Assembly: GCA_003164255.1 (NCBI GenBank) | Contig: PLST01000325.1 | Location: 4,281 to 10,689, forward strand | Length of the DNA stretch: 6,409 nucleotides | Direction of reading: 5' to 3' | From: Acidobacteriaceae bacterium | GTDB lineage: Bacteria > Acidobacteriota > Terriglobia > Terriglobales > Acidobacteriaceae | In this document: positions 6,368 to 6,409 of the stretch, piece by piece | Layout of the letters: every line of letters starts with the position of its first letter | Position numbering within the stretch: position 1 is the stretch's first letter | The notes under the pieces: model-generated | Seen by the model: only the letters and a program-made list of their open reading frames with translations | What the model was told of the DNA's origin: nothing | Databases searched by the model: none | Program-made: the position numbers and the translations under genes

Positions 6368-6390
6368 AAGAGAGTTGTCTTTCCCTGAGT

Positions 6391-6409
6391 GGGCCTGTGG
6401 CGCAGCTGG
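6391..6409 (+). tRNA. tRNA gene, first 19 bases only (possibly tRNA-Ala)
   Basis: The last 19 bases, GGGCCTGTGGCGCAGCTGG, fit the start of a bacterial tRNA position by position: a 7-base acceptor strand, T8, the D-stem strand GCGC at 10-13, A14, G15, then CT and the invariant G18-G19. The anticodon lies beyond the window, so the amino acid is not determined. An acceptor of GGGCCTG with this D-arm suggests alanine from memory, but other isotypes are possible. A promoter at the right distance upstream supports a real gene. Confidence 0.75.

Larger units (their letters stand above)
6096..6390. other. Divergent intergenic region between nfnA and the tRNA gene
   Basis: This 295-base region lies between two divergent transcription units. 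Its left half (6096 to about 6212) would be the untranslated leader of nfnA, about 115 bases. Next come the predicted nfnA promoter and the CRP/FNR-type palindrome. The right end holds the tRNA promoter. I find no gene here; the open frames crossing it are extensions of frames from the nfn genes and lack a family match. Confidence 0.6.

Noticed and set aside
1..6409. CRISPR array, insertion sequence, phage, toxin-antitoxin or defence genes
   Set aside because: No regularly spaced direct repeats, transposase motifs or recognisable defence proteins were seen on either strand.

Overview
The window looks like chromosomal DNA from a GC-rich, flagellated bacterium, most likely an Acidobacteriota of class Terriglobia (the Granulicella/Terriglobus/Edaphobacter type). 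This placement rests on protein style (the N-terminal flagellin signature, the secreted TPR protein) and on the repeat elements between genes. No search was run, so treat it as an inference.

Layout from left to right. Bases 1-1604 (+) hold nearly all of a flagellin gene, cut at its 5' end by the window edge and closed by a strong rho-independent terminator. Bases 1605-1911 are intergenic and hold the terminator, a tandem heptamer and two hairpin-forming elements that share the 11-mer GAATGGGGCAC. Bases 1912-3672 (+) encode an exported 586-residue TPR protein of unknown function with two Met/His-rich segments. It converges on a two-gene operon on the minus strand. That operon, read from right to left, is an NfnA/SudB-type FAD and [2Fe-2S] subunit (6095-5181) followed, with an 8-base overlap, by an NfnB/GltA (GltD-like) subunit with FAD and two Fe-S clusters (5188-3731). 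The last bases (6391-6409, +) are the first 19 nucleotides of a tRNA gene, preceded by a well-spaced promoter.

The two minus-strand genes together should form one soluble flavo-iron-sulfur complex. It would move electrons between NADH, NADPH and ferredoxin (NfnAB type), or act as a sulfide dehydrogenase or as a glutamate-synthase-like reductase. No glutamate synthase large subunit is present in the window. Upstream of the operon lies a 16-base CRP/FNR-type palindrome, TGTGATTTGCATCACG. It is placed about 41-44 bases before the predicted transcription start, the usual position for class II activation, so the operon may respond to oxygen, redox state or a cyclic nucleotide. This is the most testable regulatory signal in the window. 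The flagellin, the TPR gene and the tRNA appear to be separate transcription units with no evident functional link to the operon.
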